Source of the DNA: Diphasiastrum complanatum
Taxonomy: Eukaryota; Streptophyta; Lycopodiopsida; Lycopodiales; Lycopodiaceae
Direction: 5' to 3'
DNA: 64,000 bases
NCBI GenBank assembly: GCA_029204225.1
Contig: CM055104.1
Coordinates: 26,821,253-26,885,252, forward strand
Shown here: piece after piece, positions 45,100 through 55,640 of the stretch
Numbering within the stretch: the stretch's first letter is position 1
How the letters are laid out: each line of letters starts with the position of its first letter
Translations under genes and position numbers: made by a program
The notes under the pieces: generated by a model
Databases searched by the model: none
The model's input: the letters and a program-made list of their open reading frames with translations, nothing else
What the model was told of the DNA's origin: nothing

Positions 45100-46063
45100 A
45101 GAGTCAAATCTATGTTTGATGTGAGCAGATGACAGTTGGTAGGAAGTTTGGTTGAAAATAGAGAACTTGGTATTTTCAGTGGAAATTTCGACAGAGCTTC
45201 GCTAGCAAAGGTGACAAATGACTCGAATTCAGCCCTTATATAGCGGAATTTAAAGTGTGTATTAGATAGGTGAAATTCACTTTCCCTTGTTCAGTTCCAC
45301 CCAAGTTTTGACAGACACCTTTTTCACAAAATTCTAAGACCTCAGGGAAGTCTACGAGAGTTCAGAAGGTGATTTGACTGCTATGCGAAGGTTCTACGAG
45401 GGTTTAGGCTGTCTGCGAGAGTTCAACTCTCGCAGGAAGTGATCTCTCGCACAACTTGTTCCTGTGATTGGATTTTTAAGATCAGACCATGTAGGCAGAC
45501 TAATTTTACTGCTTTGATTCCATTTAGGCACCTTGCGAGAGTTGATAAGTTGATCTTGATGCTCTGCGAGGGTTCTGAAAATTTTGCTTCTGGGAACTCT
45601 CACATACACTAAAAAATAATTATTCCTCCATCAGGAACTCTTGTAGAGATTTTCATGGATGCGTCAAGGTTAGATCTGGTCACTGTCCAATTTTCAAAAG
45701 CTATCTCCCAGGGGATCTCAAAAAATCATGAAAAAAGTGCTCTTGAGAGTGTTTTTTTGATGAGATCTCGAGATTTTTTGTTGTTTTAACTTTTGTAAAC
45801 TGGTAATCAACTTCATTCAGGCTTGATCTGACTGTTGGTAGTGCTCTAAAAGTTTTGATGGATTTTTGGTATTAGATCCCTCAGTCAGTCTGATGATCAA
45901 CTTCCTTTTTGACCCTATCAGGATCTGAATTCTCCTTGGATTTGGATGAATTTCTCCGATCTTACCAGATATGGCTGAATCTTGATGGATTTAACTTGAT
46001 TTGGCTTGATCTCCTTAGATCTAGCGGTGATGGGTAAGCAGATTAGCTTTTTGTAATGTGTCA
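45100..46063 (-). repeat. LTR of the Tat-like gypsy (minus strand)
   Basis: Starts TGACACATTAC at 46063 after PPT AGATTGGGGG. TATA box CGCTATATAAGGG at about 45233-45245. Carries the AACTCTCGCAG motif repeatedly (about 45415-45440, 45530, 45565), shared with the leader at 10.2-10.86 kb. The far end near 45100 is estimated from the distance to TATA and to ORF1; no clear PBS. Confidence 0.6.
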
Positions 46064-46073
46064 CCCCCAATCT
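46064..46073 (-). other. polypurine tract of the Tat-like gypsy
   Basis: AGATTGGGGG on the minus strand, 9 bp after the integrase stop and directly before the TGACAC LTR start. Confidence 0.75.
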
Positions 46074-46082
46074 GGATCTGTC

Positions 46083-46864
46083 TTACTGTGGTGGCCAGTA
46101 CTTGTGAAACCGGCTCCCGTTGATGGGTGTGTCGAAGGGCGTCCCATCAAGCTGTTCTAAGTTCACGGCCCCATGATTAAGAATTTCCTTGATCCTATAA
46201 GGACCTTCGTCTGTGAATTTTAACTTTCCCTTGATCGCCTTGATTTTATACATCAGGTTCAGATCTCCTGAACGAAGATCTTTCTTTTGTAATCTGCAAT
46301 CATGCCAAGCCTTGCATCTTTCCTTTTCCTCTGCCAGTGCATGCACAGCTAGTAAGCGTGTTTCACAGAGTTTATGCAGAGCTTCATGGCATAACTGTAG
46401 AGATTTGGACTCATTAAGATGTTGTGCAGTGGCAATCCTTAATGATGGAACTAAAAACTCTACTGGCGTCACAGCATCCTGACCATATACCAATTGAAAG
46501 GGTGTTTGATCGTTTCTCCCTTTATATGTTGTCTTGAATGCCCACAGTGCAGCATGCAACTTGTGTTCCCAATCTAATATGCTAGATTCAACTTTTTTCG
46601 TGAGCACGTTACACAGGATCTTATTGGATGATTCTGCTTGCCCATTACCACGAGGATAATAAGGCGTACTGGCTCTGTGGATCACGAAGAATTCCTCCAA
46701 CAGGGCCTTGATGGTCTCGTTGATGGCATGGCTTCCGCGATCACTGACTAGTTCCACCGGGCACCCGAAGTGCACAATGATATTTTCATAAAGGAACTTG
46801 GCAGTGGTCCTAGCGTCTGCTACTCGTACTGCCTTGGCTTCAACCCATTTGGTGAGGTAGTATG
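46083..46864 (-). pseudogene. Tat-like gypsy integrase, core and C-terminus
   Basis: Downstream half of an integrase split by the copia at 46865-52795. From 46860: YLTKWVEAKAVRVADA, VSDRGSHAIN (second Asp), STPYYPRGNGQAESSNKIL (Glu), AALWAFKTTYKGRNDQTPF, then an Arg/Lys-rich region and a GPY-like module (TDEGPYRIKEILNHGAVNL) ending NGSRFHKYWPPQ with a stop at 46083. There is no chromodomain, so it is not a chromovirus; the C-terminus fits the Tat/Athila type. This frame is open for 230 codons from 46775, and the gene was probably intact when the copia landed. Confidence 0.9.
46860..46864. other. target-site duplication, left copy
   Basis: GTATG here and GTCTG at 52796-52800 flank the copia. 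Joining the two flanks with a single copy restores the integrase reading IIVATDYLTKWVEAK, matching the uninterrupted order of the gene. One base differs between copies. Confidence 0.8.
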
Positions 46865-47517
46865 TGTGAGGGATTTCAGATCATTCAAGATCCAATGCAT
46901 GTCCCTAATCACTGGTTACAATAAGGAGCAAACCAACAATCCTGCCAATGTAGAAAAATCAGCATCTACATACAAAATGAGATGCAAACTCTAAGAGATA
47001 TTGATCAAACATGAACAAAACATAAAATATGTTTGTTGTCCGTACAATTATAGTACCCTACTGTATTTCACACGTGTGGAACCGAAAATAGCAATAAATG
47101 AGCATTCTACACACAAGATTGCAAGATAACACCAAGATAGTGCACCAATGAGTAGTAGAACCCAAAGAGAACCATATATAATGATGAAATGAGAGAGAGA
47201 AGAGAGAAGATGTGTCTCTCCACGAGTTACATCCTTTTATAGAGTTTCCAAAACCTATTTGGCCACTTGGCTTTCCCTCCAAAATGTAAACCCTACTATT
47301 TTTGGGTCTAGATTCAATGTACCCAAAGTTCAAATATGAATCTCTCTCAAAATCGACTACCAACTTTCCCACACTTTCCAAAAGTGTTAATTGAATGTAT
47401 TTTGAACTAATATAACTTCAAAAAGTTTATCTCTAAGTTTAAAATGAGTTTTGGCCTCTTATTGACAATTTACCAAAATGTGACTAAACTAGACTAAACT
47501 AGTTGAAATCTCTCACA
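46865..47517 (-). repeat. 3' LTR of the 46.9-52.8 kb copia
   Basis: Minus strand: TGTGAGAGATTTCAAC (47517) to GAAATCCCTCACA (46865). TATA region at about 47170-47182 (minus TTATATATGG). CACACGTGTG at about 47070. Confidence 0.93.
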
Positions 47518-47526
47518 CTCCCTCTT
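47518..47526 (-). other. polypurine tract
   Basis: AAGAGGGAG on the minus strand, just upstream of the TGTGAG LTR start. Identical in core to the family B PPT. Confidence 0.85.
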
Positions 47527-48617
47527 CAACTAGTTTTGGCATAGTTTTGACAATAGAACTTTGATCCAACTTTAGAATGATCTCCATCCTAAGTATAGAT
47601 CTTCTTTCTAAGGTTCTAAAGTATCTTTCATAATTAATATAGAGAATAGTGTCCAGATTGGATGCTTCACTATTTCTTACATCAATTTTACACATCAAGA
47701 TATAACTAGAACATGAAAGACCAAATAGTTGATATGTCTCCACCATAAAACTCCATGAATGAGCCTCCATCTCCATCTTGCCACAAGAAACCATCAAACC
47801 TTGGAAATCCATGAGTAGGTGAGTACATTAATGATGCAAACCTAGCACCACATGACTCCATAAACCAAGTAGGTTGCACTAGTCCATCTTCAAGATCTAC
47901 TTGACACAAGAAAATGACCATGAATTCACCAAAAATTGACAATCTCCAAGTATTGGCACCAAGTAGCTCAACACTTGAGAACTTGATCATGGATGAGTGA
48001 TATAATGAGCCTCCATTAGCCTCATTTCCATCAGCAAAACCAGCCAAGAATGCTAGTACAACTTCAACAATAAAATATTGCAAGACAATGTAACTAGTTT
48101 GTCCATATCTTGACAATTTGCCACATTCACATGAAATACATCAAACATGAGATAGAATATGTAAAGTAAACTTGAACAACACTTCCTTGCTGCTCCTTTG
48201 ACCTTACTTGAGTCTTCAATAATCTACAAAAACATATCTATAACATCCTTGCCAAATAACCTTCCTTTGATGCTCTTGACTAGCTCCAAATTGCCACCTT
48301 TCCTTTTGTGTCGTTGAAACTCTTTGGGACCAACCTCTTGATCTTCCTCTTGACCATCAAAGTCATTGAACAAACTTTGTTTTCCAGATCCATTACTTGC
48401 ATTTCCAGTATGAAAACCATGAGAACCAATATCCACTTGCATAGCATCATCTACACAAGAAAATTCTCCAAAACATGTGAGTAAGGCAAAATGAGTCGCT
48501 TCCACTTGCTTACCTTTCTCTTGATCATCAAAGATATCAAAGATATGAATATCTTCAGACCTGAACCTCTGGAAATACTCCCTCTCAAACATGTGATCAA
48601 TATCCAACAAGAACTCA
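47527..48617 (-). pseudogene. unknown module, downstream copy, with C-terminal extension
   Basis: Unrecognised. From 48610 it opens as DHMFEREYFQRFRSEDIHIF, DIFDDQEKGKQVEATHFALL, FSCVDDAMQVDIGSHGFHTG and SLFNDFDGQEEDQEV to about 48224. In shifted frames it continues SRYGQTSYI, VLAFLAGFADGNEANGGSLY, an 80-residue stretch (LGANTWRLSIFGEFMVIFLC), LWQDGDGGSFMEF and finally a short tail to the PPT. Charged, with an aromatic/hydrophobic middle. There is no similarity I can see to integrase, RT, RNase H or a transposase. It lies where pol should be. Its conservation with 23.2 kb shows it is a real family component. Confidence 0.6.
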
Positions 48618-49245
48618 TCAATGCTTGATCTCGAATTTCTTGGCTGGTTTTGTTGATGGAAATGAGACTAATGGAGGATATTGCAAGACAATGTAGCTAG
48701 TTTGTCCATATCTTGACAATTTGCACACATCCATATGAAATAGCTCAAACATGAGATAGAACAAGTAAAGTAAACTTGAACAACACTTCCTTGCTTCTCC
48801 TTTTACCTTACTTGAGTCTTCAATAAGCTGCAAAATGCCAATTACCTCTCCTTTGATGCTCTTGACTAGCTCCAAATTGCCACCTTTCCTTTTGTGTTGT
48901 TGAAGCCCTTTGAGATCAACCTCTTGATCTTCCTCTTGATCATCAAAGTCATTAAACAGACTTTGTTTTCCAGATCCATTACTTGCTTTTCCAGTATGAA
49001 AAACATGAGAACCAATATCCACTTGCATAGCATCATCTACACAAGAAAATTCTTTAAAACATGTGAATAAAGCAAAGTGAGTCGCTTCCACTTGCTTACC
49101 TTTCTCTTGAACATCAAAGATATCAAAGATATGAATATCTTCAGACCTGAACCTCTGGAAATACTCCCTCTCAAACATATGATCTAGATTCAACAAGATC
49201 TCATCAAAGGTTAGTGAAAACAATGTCACCAATGTCACCATCGTA
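48618..49245 (-). pseudogene. unknown module, upstream copy (open for 207 codons)
   Basis: Tandem duplicate of the downstream module, period 586 bp (the TCAGACCTGAACCTCTGG block recurs at 48555 and 49141). Open from 49241 to 48618: HMFEREYFQRFRSEDIHIFD, KQVEATHFALFTCFKEFSCV, LKGLQQHKRKGGNLELVKS, EDSSKVKGEARKCCSSLLYL and CKLSRYGQTSYI, then TKPAKKFEIKH. The last residues come from the junction with the next unit. Being open over its full length, it may be translated if the element is transcribed. Confidence 0.6.
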
Positions 49246-49851
49246 AATCAAAAGATAGATTCCAAACTTTCCATCCAACATGAAGTAGAGTAGGTGAAGA
49301 TGAGTATCAAACCTAATAAATACAGCCTTCTTGAGCTCATAACAAACCTCAATAAGCTCACCAATAAGATCTCCCTTGCCTTGAAGAAATTGCCTCTCGA
49401 TTTGCTCCATGTAGTCTTCTCTAACCAACCTTTTGCCATCTCGATCATGAGTGATCAATTCACAATCATAGAATCCTTTGAGTTGATGAAGAGATGTGAG
49501 ATCCATGCCTTGGATCTTCCCAAGAACCAATCTTCCATTGCTCTTTCCTTCATAAGACTCCCTCTTAATGATTGCATCATAAGAAGTAGAAACCTCAAAG
49601 ACATTAGAAGCCATGAAAAAAATGATTAGTACCTTCAACATAAGGATGATTGAAGTACTCTCTTTCTTCAAACAAGAACTTCTATTCAATGTTTTAGGTA
49701 ATGAATCATATGATAACGATTCTTCCTCACTATCATTCACAATGACATCATTCAAAGTACATCCTACTTTGAACTCTTCACATACTTCTCTTCTTCTTGA
49801 CTTGTGACTATCTTCCTCACCAAGTCTCTTGATAGAACCATTTGATGTACT
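49204..49851 (-). pseudogene. unknown ORF between protease and module, 183 codons
   Basis: From 49755: an acidic start (NDSEEESLSYDSLPK), a hydrophobic segment (STSIILMLKVLIIFFMAS) that could span a membrane, then a charged region (YEGKSNGRLVLGKIQGMDL, EDYMEQIERQFLQGKGDL) and a C-terminal hydrophobic, aromatic part (HLHLLYFMLDGKFGIYLLIY). It overlaps the start of the upstream module in another frame. No family recognised. An envelope-like or captured host piece is conceivable, but I have no support for either. Confidence 0.45.
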
Positions 49852-50814
49852 CTATTTATGTAGACATGTGACTCCACTTGCTGGAAAAACGACTTTCTTG
49901 GAATCATAACAAAAGAATGTAGAAGAACCACCTCCTTCATACATGCACCTAGCAACATCCTTTTCCATATGATCAAAGAAATCATTAACAACAATCTTTT
50001 CCAAGGAAGAACCTTCACCTCCATTGATGAAGTTAGCTCTTTCCTTACCTTTTGCATGCTTGCACTTGCCATGAAGAACCATTGAAACACCATCATTATC
50101 CTCAAGACTAGCCAAGTTAGCACAAAGATGAACATCTCCTAGAAGCATATTAGATCTTGACCTAGATCTAACATAAGGAAGCTTGTTAGACTTTGCATAA
50201 GATCCACCAATATTATTGATGCTAAGAGGGAACTTTGAAAAGTTGAGACCAATCTCCTTCTCCATTCCATCCTTTTTGTTAACCATAACAAAAGCATCAA
50301 GCTTGAAAAGTCTACCTTGTTTATTGCCCCTAGCAATCAAGATTTCTTCCTTTGTAATGAAGCAAGCATCACCACCAAACTTTACCATGTATCCTTTCTC
50401 TATCATTTGAACAACACTTAGCAAATTCTTTGAAAGTGAAGGAATGTAAAGAACACCATCAAGTCTTGCTTTCCTATTATTAGAGAGACAAATAGAAATT
50501 GAACCAATACCTTCAATCACACACTCACCACCATTGGCCATGTGAATTGCTTTCTTGGCACCATCATAAGTGACCAAAGAAGTAAAGAACTCCTTGTGAC
50601 TAGTCATGTGTGAGCTAGCTCCACTATCAATCCACCATGAATCTTTGTCACCTTCACTTGATATTGGACTTGATGAACACATCAAAAGAGAATCACCACC
50701 ACCTAGACCCTCATCATTAGTAGTAAAGTTGATTTGCTTGCTACCTTCATCTCTTTGCTTCTTCAAACATTCATTTGCAAAATGCCCTTGGATTCCACAA
50801 TAAAAGCATTTCAA
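49852..50814 (-). pseudogene. copia zinc knuckle, protease and pre-integrase remnant
   Basis: Open for 320 codons. An intact CCHC knuckle, CFYCGIQGHFANEC (about 50810-50765), protease active site WWIDSGASSHMTS (about 50630), GVLYIPSLSKNLLSV, and GRLFKLDAFVMV. Then a shrunken pre-integrase remnant, YAKSNKLPYVRSRSRSN and LLGDVHLC, which aligns with SKSHKLPFKRSLIRSN and LIHSDVHS of the 12.4 kb copy but lacks the WH-LGH and CxxC zinc residues. The frame continues with unknown, Asp/Gly-rich sequence to 49852. This marks the point where pol was replaced. Confidence 0.92.
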
Positions 50815-51540
50815 CTTAGACTTATCTTTCTTTTTGCCAAAAGAGGAAGTATCACCTTGATCTTGCCCTTTAGATCACTTGCCTTTGCCTTTGCCCTTGA
50901 ACTTGCCTTTGATGAACATAGCATCCTTTTCATAATGAGATGTCGATGTAGATCCACCTCCTCTTGATTGAAGCCTATACTCCTCATTCACCAAGATCTC
51001 TTGCAAATCCACAATACTTGGCAAAGTCTTTTTAATAGCAAAACTTTGAACAAGATTAGCATGATCATCCAACAAGCCATTAAGTATAACTTGAACAAGC
51101 TCTACCTCCTTAATGCTTTCATCAATACATGCTAACTCATCATTGAATGCCTTAACCCTCAAAACAAAAGCATGAGTACTCTCTTCCTTCTTTTGCAAAC
51201 TTTGAAAGATTTGCCTCCTAAGAGTAAGCACTCTTGATGTAGACTTGGATTCATAAGGCTTCTTCAAAGCTTCCCAAGCCTCCAAAGACGATGTGCACTT
51301 ACCAACTTCCTTGAGAAGTTCATTGGTAACATTCATCTTGATCATGTGTAGAGCTTTCTTTGCTCTCTTGTCATACCTCACTTGATCTTGTTGAGTTTCT
51401 GGTCTCTCCTCCAAACCTACAACAATCTCTATCAACTCATTCATCTCCAATAAGGACTCCATCCTCACCTTCCAAGTAGAATAGTTGATTGAGGTAAGCC
51501 TATCATTGCTCTCCAACATAAATCCACCACTTGTAGCCAT
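50815..51540 (-). CDS. copia Gag, nearly intact
   Basis: Start ATG at 51540 (MATSGGFMLESNDRLTS), then the copia Gag (UBN2-type) domain: INYSTWKVRMESLLEM, VGLEERPETQQDQVRYD, LHMIKMNVTNELLKEVGKC, RVLTLRRQIFQSLQKKEEST, VELVQVILNGLLDDHANLV, LPSIVDLQEILVNEE, and a Lys/Gly-rich tail. A single TGA at about 50874 separates it from the zinc knuckle and protease frame, which continues in phase (SKGQDQGDTSSFGKKKDKSK). With that one stop, or by readthrough, Gag-protease could be made; this is the best gag in the window. Confidence 0.9.
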
Positions 51541-52129
51541 GTTGAAGTGACCTAATCTTCTCTTTCAACCTGTTCCAATGCACAAAGCACTCTCTTGAAT
51601 ATCAAAAAATAAACTCAAGAAGAAATCACAAAGATATGGAACCTCTCAAATCTCTTCTAGCACTTCTAACTAGAAAATCAACACATAGAATAGTGAAATC
51701 TTGATCAACCTATGATCTATCCTCAATCTAATGATTCTTGCCACTTCCTAAGATTGAAACACACTCAAATGAAGTTCAGTAACCTCACAAACTAGAGATC
51801 CAATCGAAATTAGGGTTTTGACAAAATGACAAAAAATTGAATATCTCAAATTCTACATGCAATTTCTAGAAACTTGATATATCTTCTTGTAGACTCCGAT
51901 GAGACCTTCCTAATGCACCAAAAATCATGTAAATCCAGTAAGCCAAGTGTGAAATCAGAATTGATCAAGTATATAACCCTATATTGAGTTTTGACCTACA
52001 AAAGATCAATTCTACACATGCAAAAATGCTGAATTTTGAGTAGAAATCAATCTAGCATGCTCTAGCATTGGTAACTCCTCCAAATCCTTGCTAAATATGG
52101 CTGATCCTTTCATAACCTGAAACACAAGA
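51541..52129 (-). other. untranslated leader of the 46.9-52.8 kb copia
   Basis: About 590 bp between PBS and gag ATG, no usable frame, matching leader length in the two other 5' ends of family A. Confidence 0.75.
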
Positions 52130-52141
52130 GCTCTGATACCA
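52130..52141 (-). other. primer binding site (initiator Met tRNA)
   Basis: Minus strand TGGTATCAGAGC directly after the LTR end CCTTCACA. Confidence 0.95.
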
Positions 52142-52795
52142 TGTGAAGGATTTCAGATCATTCAAGATCCAATCCATGTCCCTAATCTTTGGTTACAATA
52201 AGGAGCAAACCAACAATCCTGCCAATGTAGAAAAATCAGCATCTACATACAAAATGAGATGCAAACTCTAAGAGATATTGATCAAACATGAACCAAAACA
52301 TAAAATATGTTTGCTTTCCATATAATTACAGTACCCTACTATATTTCACACGTGTGAAACCAAAAATAGCAATAAATGAACATTCTACACACAAGATTGC
52401 AAGATAACACCAAGATAGTGCACCAATGAGTAGTAGAACCCAAAGAGAACCATATATAATGATGAAATGAGAGAGAGAAAAGAGAAGATGTGTCTCTCCA
52501 TGAGTTACATCCTTTTATAGAGTTTCCAAAACCTATTTGGCCACTTGACTTTCCCTCCAAAATGTAAACCCTACTATTTTTGGGTCTAGATTCAATGTAC
52601 CCAAAGTTCAAATTTGAATCTCTCTCAAAATCGACTACCAACTTTCTCACACTTTCCAAAAGTGTTCATTGAATGTATTTTAAACTAATATAACTTCAAA
52701 AAGTTTATCTCTAAGTCTAAAATGAGTTTTGGCCTCTTTTTGACAATTTACCAAAATGTGACTAAACTAGACTAAACTAGTTGAAATCTCTCACA
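52142..52795 (-). repeat. 5' LTR of the 46.9-52.8 kb copia
   Basis: Minus strand TGTGAGAGATTTC (52795) to GATCTGAAATCCTTCACA (52142). TATA region at about 52447-52459; CACACGTGTG at about 52346. Confidence 0.93.
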
Positions 52796-53242
52796 GTCTG
52801 TGGCTACGATTATGTATCGAGCCTGAGAACTCCTTGCTGCAGGATGAATTGGACCAATATAATCCAATCTCCATTTTTCGAATGGTGCTTGGGCTAAGAC
52901 TGGGTGCAGTAGATCATAGTTCAATCTCGTTGGTCTTCTTGCCCTTTGGCACACATTGCACTTTTTCAAGTATTCCTCTGTGTCTTTATGAATCATTAGC
53001 CACCAACATCCTGATTGCAGGATCTTGCGAACTATAATGTCAGATGCAAACTGACCTCCACCCATGCCTTTATGGGAAAGAGAAATGATTTGGGTGGTCT
53101 CATGAGGATGAATACACCGCCGAAGATTTCCGTCTGGACCTCTTCGGTATAACTGGTCGGCAATCAATTGATAAGGTCTAGCTTTCAAGATCAATTTCTG
53201 CTGTCCTGCCTTTGGTAGTGATTTGTCTGGTTGGCCCCGCAT
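52796..53242 (-). pseudogene. Tat-like gypsy integrase, N-terminal half
   Basis: Upstream half of the split integrase. From 53242: LILKARPYQLIADQLYRRG, HHCC-type zinc finger ISLSHKGMGGGQFAS and CNVCQRARRPTR. The second zinc His is Gln here (GGQF for the usual GGHF) while the first His and both Cys remain. First catalytic Asp in KWRLDYIGPI (about 52865), then RYIIVATD, which continues into YLTKWVEAK at 46860 across the copia. RT and RNase H upstream are missing: the fragment starts against an LTR piece at 53243. Confidence 0.92.
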
Positions 53243-53599
53243 TAGATATATGGGAAAGGCCCTTGCCCCTCAATCTTATTGGCTAATATTCACAATGATT
53301 CTAACCATTCATCTTGGACCCAACTTGATCCAAGGGTCCACAAAAAGTACATTAGAAATCACAAGATTCATGTGAGTCCCAATTTGGACCCAACTCTAAA
53401 AGTGATCTCTAAGTTTAAAAATGACATTGGGCCTCTAGTTTTATTTTAATTACAAGGCCCAAGTCAAGTTTATTTTATTTACAACTTCAATTGTGTGCTC
53501 ATTGGGCCATGGGCTTATACACGCAGAATGTCATGCCCTCGCAACACATTTTATTGGAGGATTTTATTTATTTACACTTTGTTGGAAATACCCCCAACA
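53243..53599 (-). repeat. LTR fragment, unnamed family (copy at 41614-41742)
   Basis: Minus strand TGTTGGGGGTATTTCCAAC (53599), AATGTGTTGCGAGGGCATG, CCCATGGCCCAATGAGCAC, then GGCCCAAGT... down to the join with integrase at 53243. No PBS at its 3' end because it is truncated there. Confidence 0.7.
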
Positions 53600-53689
53600 G
53601 TTAATAGTCTTGTTTTTACCAAGACCTCATTTTAGCAAGTGCGTAGCGAACATTTTTTCAATATCGTTGTTTCTAACAATGATTTCGCT

Positions 53690-53812
53690 ACAATACCATA
53701 ATAGATCCATCCTCTAGTTCTTCTTTGATTGACAAGCTCGATGGAGAGAACTACCGTCTTTGGAAGTTCAAGATGAGAGTTGTTCTACTAGCTAAAGGAC
53801 TGTCAAAATAAT
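53690..53812 (+). pseudogene. copia gag N-terminal fragment
   Basis: Plus strand reads SSLIDKLDGENYRLWKFKMR followed by VVLLAKGLSK and a stop, the first Gag block of copia elements (compare INLDGANYRIWKFKIKTLL at 61.83 kb). It ends where a minus-strand RT fragment starts, so gag and RT lie head to head here. The 90 bp before it may be an LTR end and leader, but no PBS is visible. Confidence 0.8.
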
Positions 53813-55005
53813 CTAGGTCTAGAATTTGTGAAAAATCCTTGGCAACCAGTCTGGGCTTGTATTAATTTAATTTGCCTTCAACATCATACTTCACTTTGAA
53901 TATCCATTTGCATGGAGTCGAATTTTGATCCTTTGCAGCTCAGTTATAGTCCACAATCAATTCTCAATCAGAGTCAAATTATAAGTCCATTACAGCTTTT
54001 CATTGATCAGCATTGGGTATTGACATTGCCTTGGAGACAATGTTTGGTTCTTGCACAAAATAACAGATCGGATCATCCATGAATCGGGGTGGAGGCTATC
54101 TGGATCATCTCAATTTTCTAGATTGAAATTTGATCCTTTGATGCTATTCAATATGTTGAGATTTTGACTCATTTTTTGAGTTAGTATCGATTTTCTGATT
54201 TTTGATCCTGGAGTTATTTTCGATACTTGGATCAAAATTTTCTCAAGTTTTTCCCTTGTGGTCATAAAACTGGTCTTCCAAAAAAATGACGTCTCTACTG
54301 GTGAATGTTTTTTGGGTGTCTAGATTGTAGAGCTTGTATGCCTTGTGATCTGGGAAGTAGCCTATGAAAATCGATTTTCTGCTTGTTGTCCAACTTCTTT
54401 CTTAGATCAGCAGGGATCTGAGCGTAGGCAATGCAACCAAAAACTCAAATATTTTTGAGTGATGGTTTCGATCCAGTTCACACCTCATAAGATGTCTTGC
54501 CATTCAGGGCCTTAGTGATGGATCAATTCTGCAAACATGTAGCCGTAGTGACAGCCTCTGTCCAAAACTTCTTTGGAAGAGAAGCATGGGCCATCATGCT
54601 TTTGGCACTTTCAGTAAGTGTCTGCTTCTTCCTTTCTGCTACTCCGTTGGACTATGGTGAGTAGCTAGTGGTGTATTGTTGATGTGTTCCACAGGCCTTG
54701 CAAAACTCCTTGAACTCATTGGAGATGTATTCTTCTCCTCCATCAGAACGTAGAGTACTGCTTGAAGATCTTGAAAGTCTCGAATTTTTTCTTCAAAAAA
54801 TAAGTTGCAATTCTTCGAAAAAAATCAAAATAAAGAGCTCCCCTTGTGGAAGAAGTCTGCATTGGGCCACAAATATCACTATGCACAAGATCTAGCAAAT
54901 CTCTAGAAGTATGAAAAGTATCAGAAATAAATGGACTTCTAGCATACTTGTTGATAATACAACTTTCACAAGGAGTATCGGATTTGCTAATAGAAGGAAG
55001 ATTTT
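53813..55005 (-). pseudogene. degenerate copia pol (family Y): pre-integrase, integrase, RT N-terminus
   Basis: From 55005: [14 protein letters not shown] (CxxC of pre-integrase), LVHSDICGPMQTSSTRG (first Asp), a frame break, ALNGKTSYEV and VFGCIAYAQIPADLRKK (about 54390-54500), and VIFLEDQFYDHKG (about 54270-54300). RT: FMDDPICYFVQEPNIVSKAM (54070), CKWIFKVKYDVEGKLN (about 53900) and LVAKDFSQILDLDYF at 53813. More than ten stops. It is a different family from its upstream neighbour, and closest in style to family C. Confidence 0.82.
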
Positions 55006-55640
55006 GGAGTACCATGACCTTGCAGCTTGCTTTAGTCCATATAAACTTTTGAAGAGTAAGCAAACTTTGTCTTTGTCGTGGATGAACCCAATAGGCTGAT
55101 CCATATAAATCTCTTCTTCTAGATATCCATTTAGAAATGCATTAGAGACACTAGTTGAAGAACTTGCCAATTGAAATAACAAGCAACAGAAATTATGACT
55201 TTAATTGATACCATCTTTGCAACTGGAGCAAAAGTCTCCTCATAATCAAGTCCATAAACTTGAGCAAAACCTTTAGCACAAAGTCTAGCCTTGTACTTGT
55301 TGATTGTGCCATCTTGATTATACTTGACTCGAAAAACCCACTTGCAACCAATGGTGTGCTTGTTGGATGGAAGATCCACAAGCTCCCATGTCTTGTTGGC
55401 CATCAAAGCATCATATTCCTCCTTCATGTCAAGGTACCATTCCTTCAAGTTGAGTGCATCATATACATCCTTTGGCTCCTCATGAGAAATAAAATAAGCA
55501 AAATTAGTGGAGTTGATTTCCACTTGCTTGCCTCTATGTTCATAGGTAAGCCTCCTAGGCTCGGATCTTTCTCTTTGAGATCTCCTTGGTGAAAAGATTT
55601 GAGGTGACTCCTCCTCAATTCTTGGACCCATCTCTCCATG
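55006..55640 (-). pseudogene. copia family A RT N-terminus (chimeric end)
   Basis: From 55631: IEEESPQIFSPRRSQRERSE (linker), [80 protein letters not shown], then after a frameshift near 55140 [14 protein letters not shown] and [15 protein letters not shown]. After Tyr-Ser the sequence switches to the pre-integrase of another copia. YVDD is lost. Confidence 0.92.

Larger units (their letters stand above)
46865..52795 (-). mobile_element. copia family A element with complete LTRs, pol replaced by unknown sequence
   Basis: Minus-strand element of 5.9 kb: 5' LTR 52142-52795, PBS, 590-bp leader, gag, protease, unknown region, PPT, 3' LTR 46865-47517. The LTRs are 653-654 bp and about 96% identical by eye; a 5-bp target duplication flanks the element. 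Integrase, RT and RNase H are absent apart from a pre-integrase remnant, so it needed another element's pol to move. It interrupts the integrase gene of a Tat-like gypsy between the first and second catalytic Asp. Confidence 0.92.

Noticed and set aside
49204-49755. Envelope-like protein between protease and module
   Set aside because: One hydrophobic segment is seen, but no signal peptide, cysteine pattern or cleavage site supports an envelope call.
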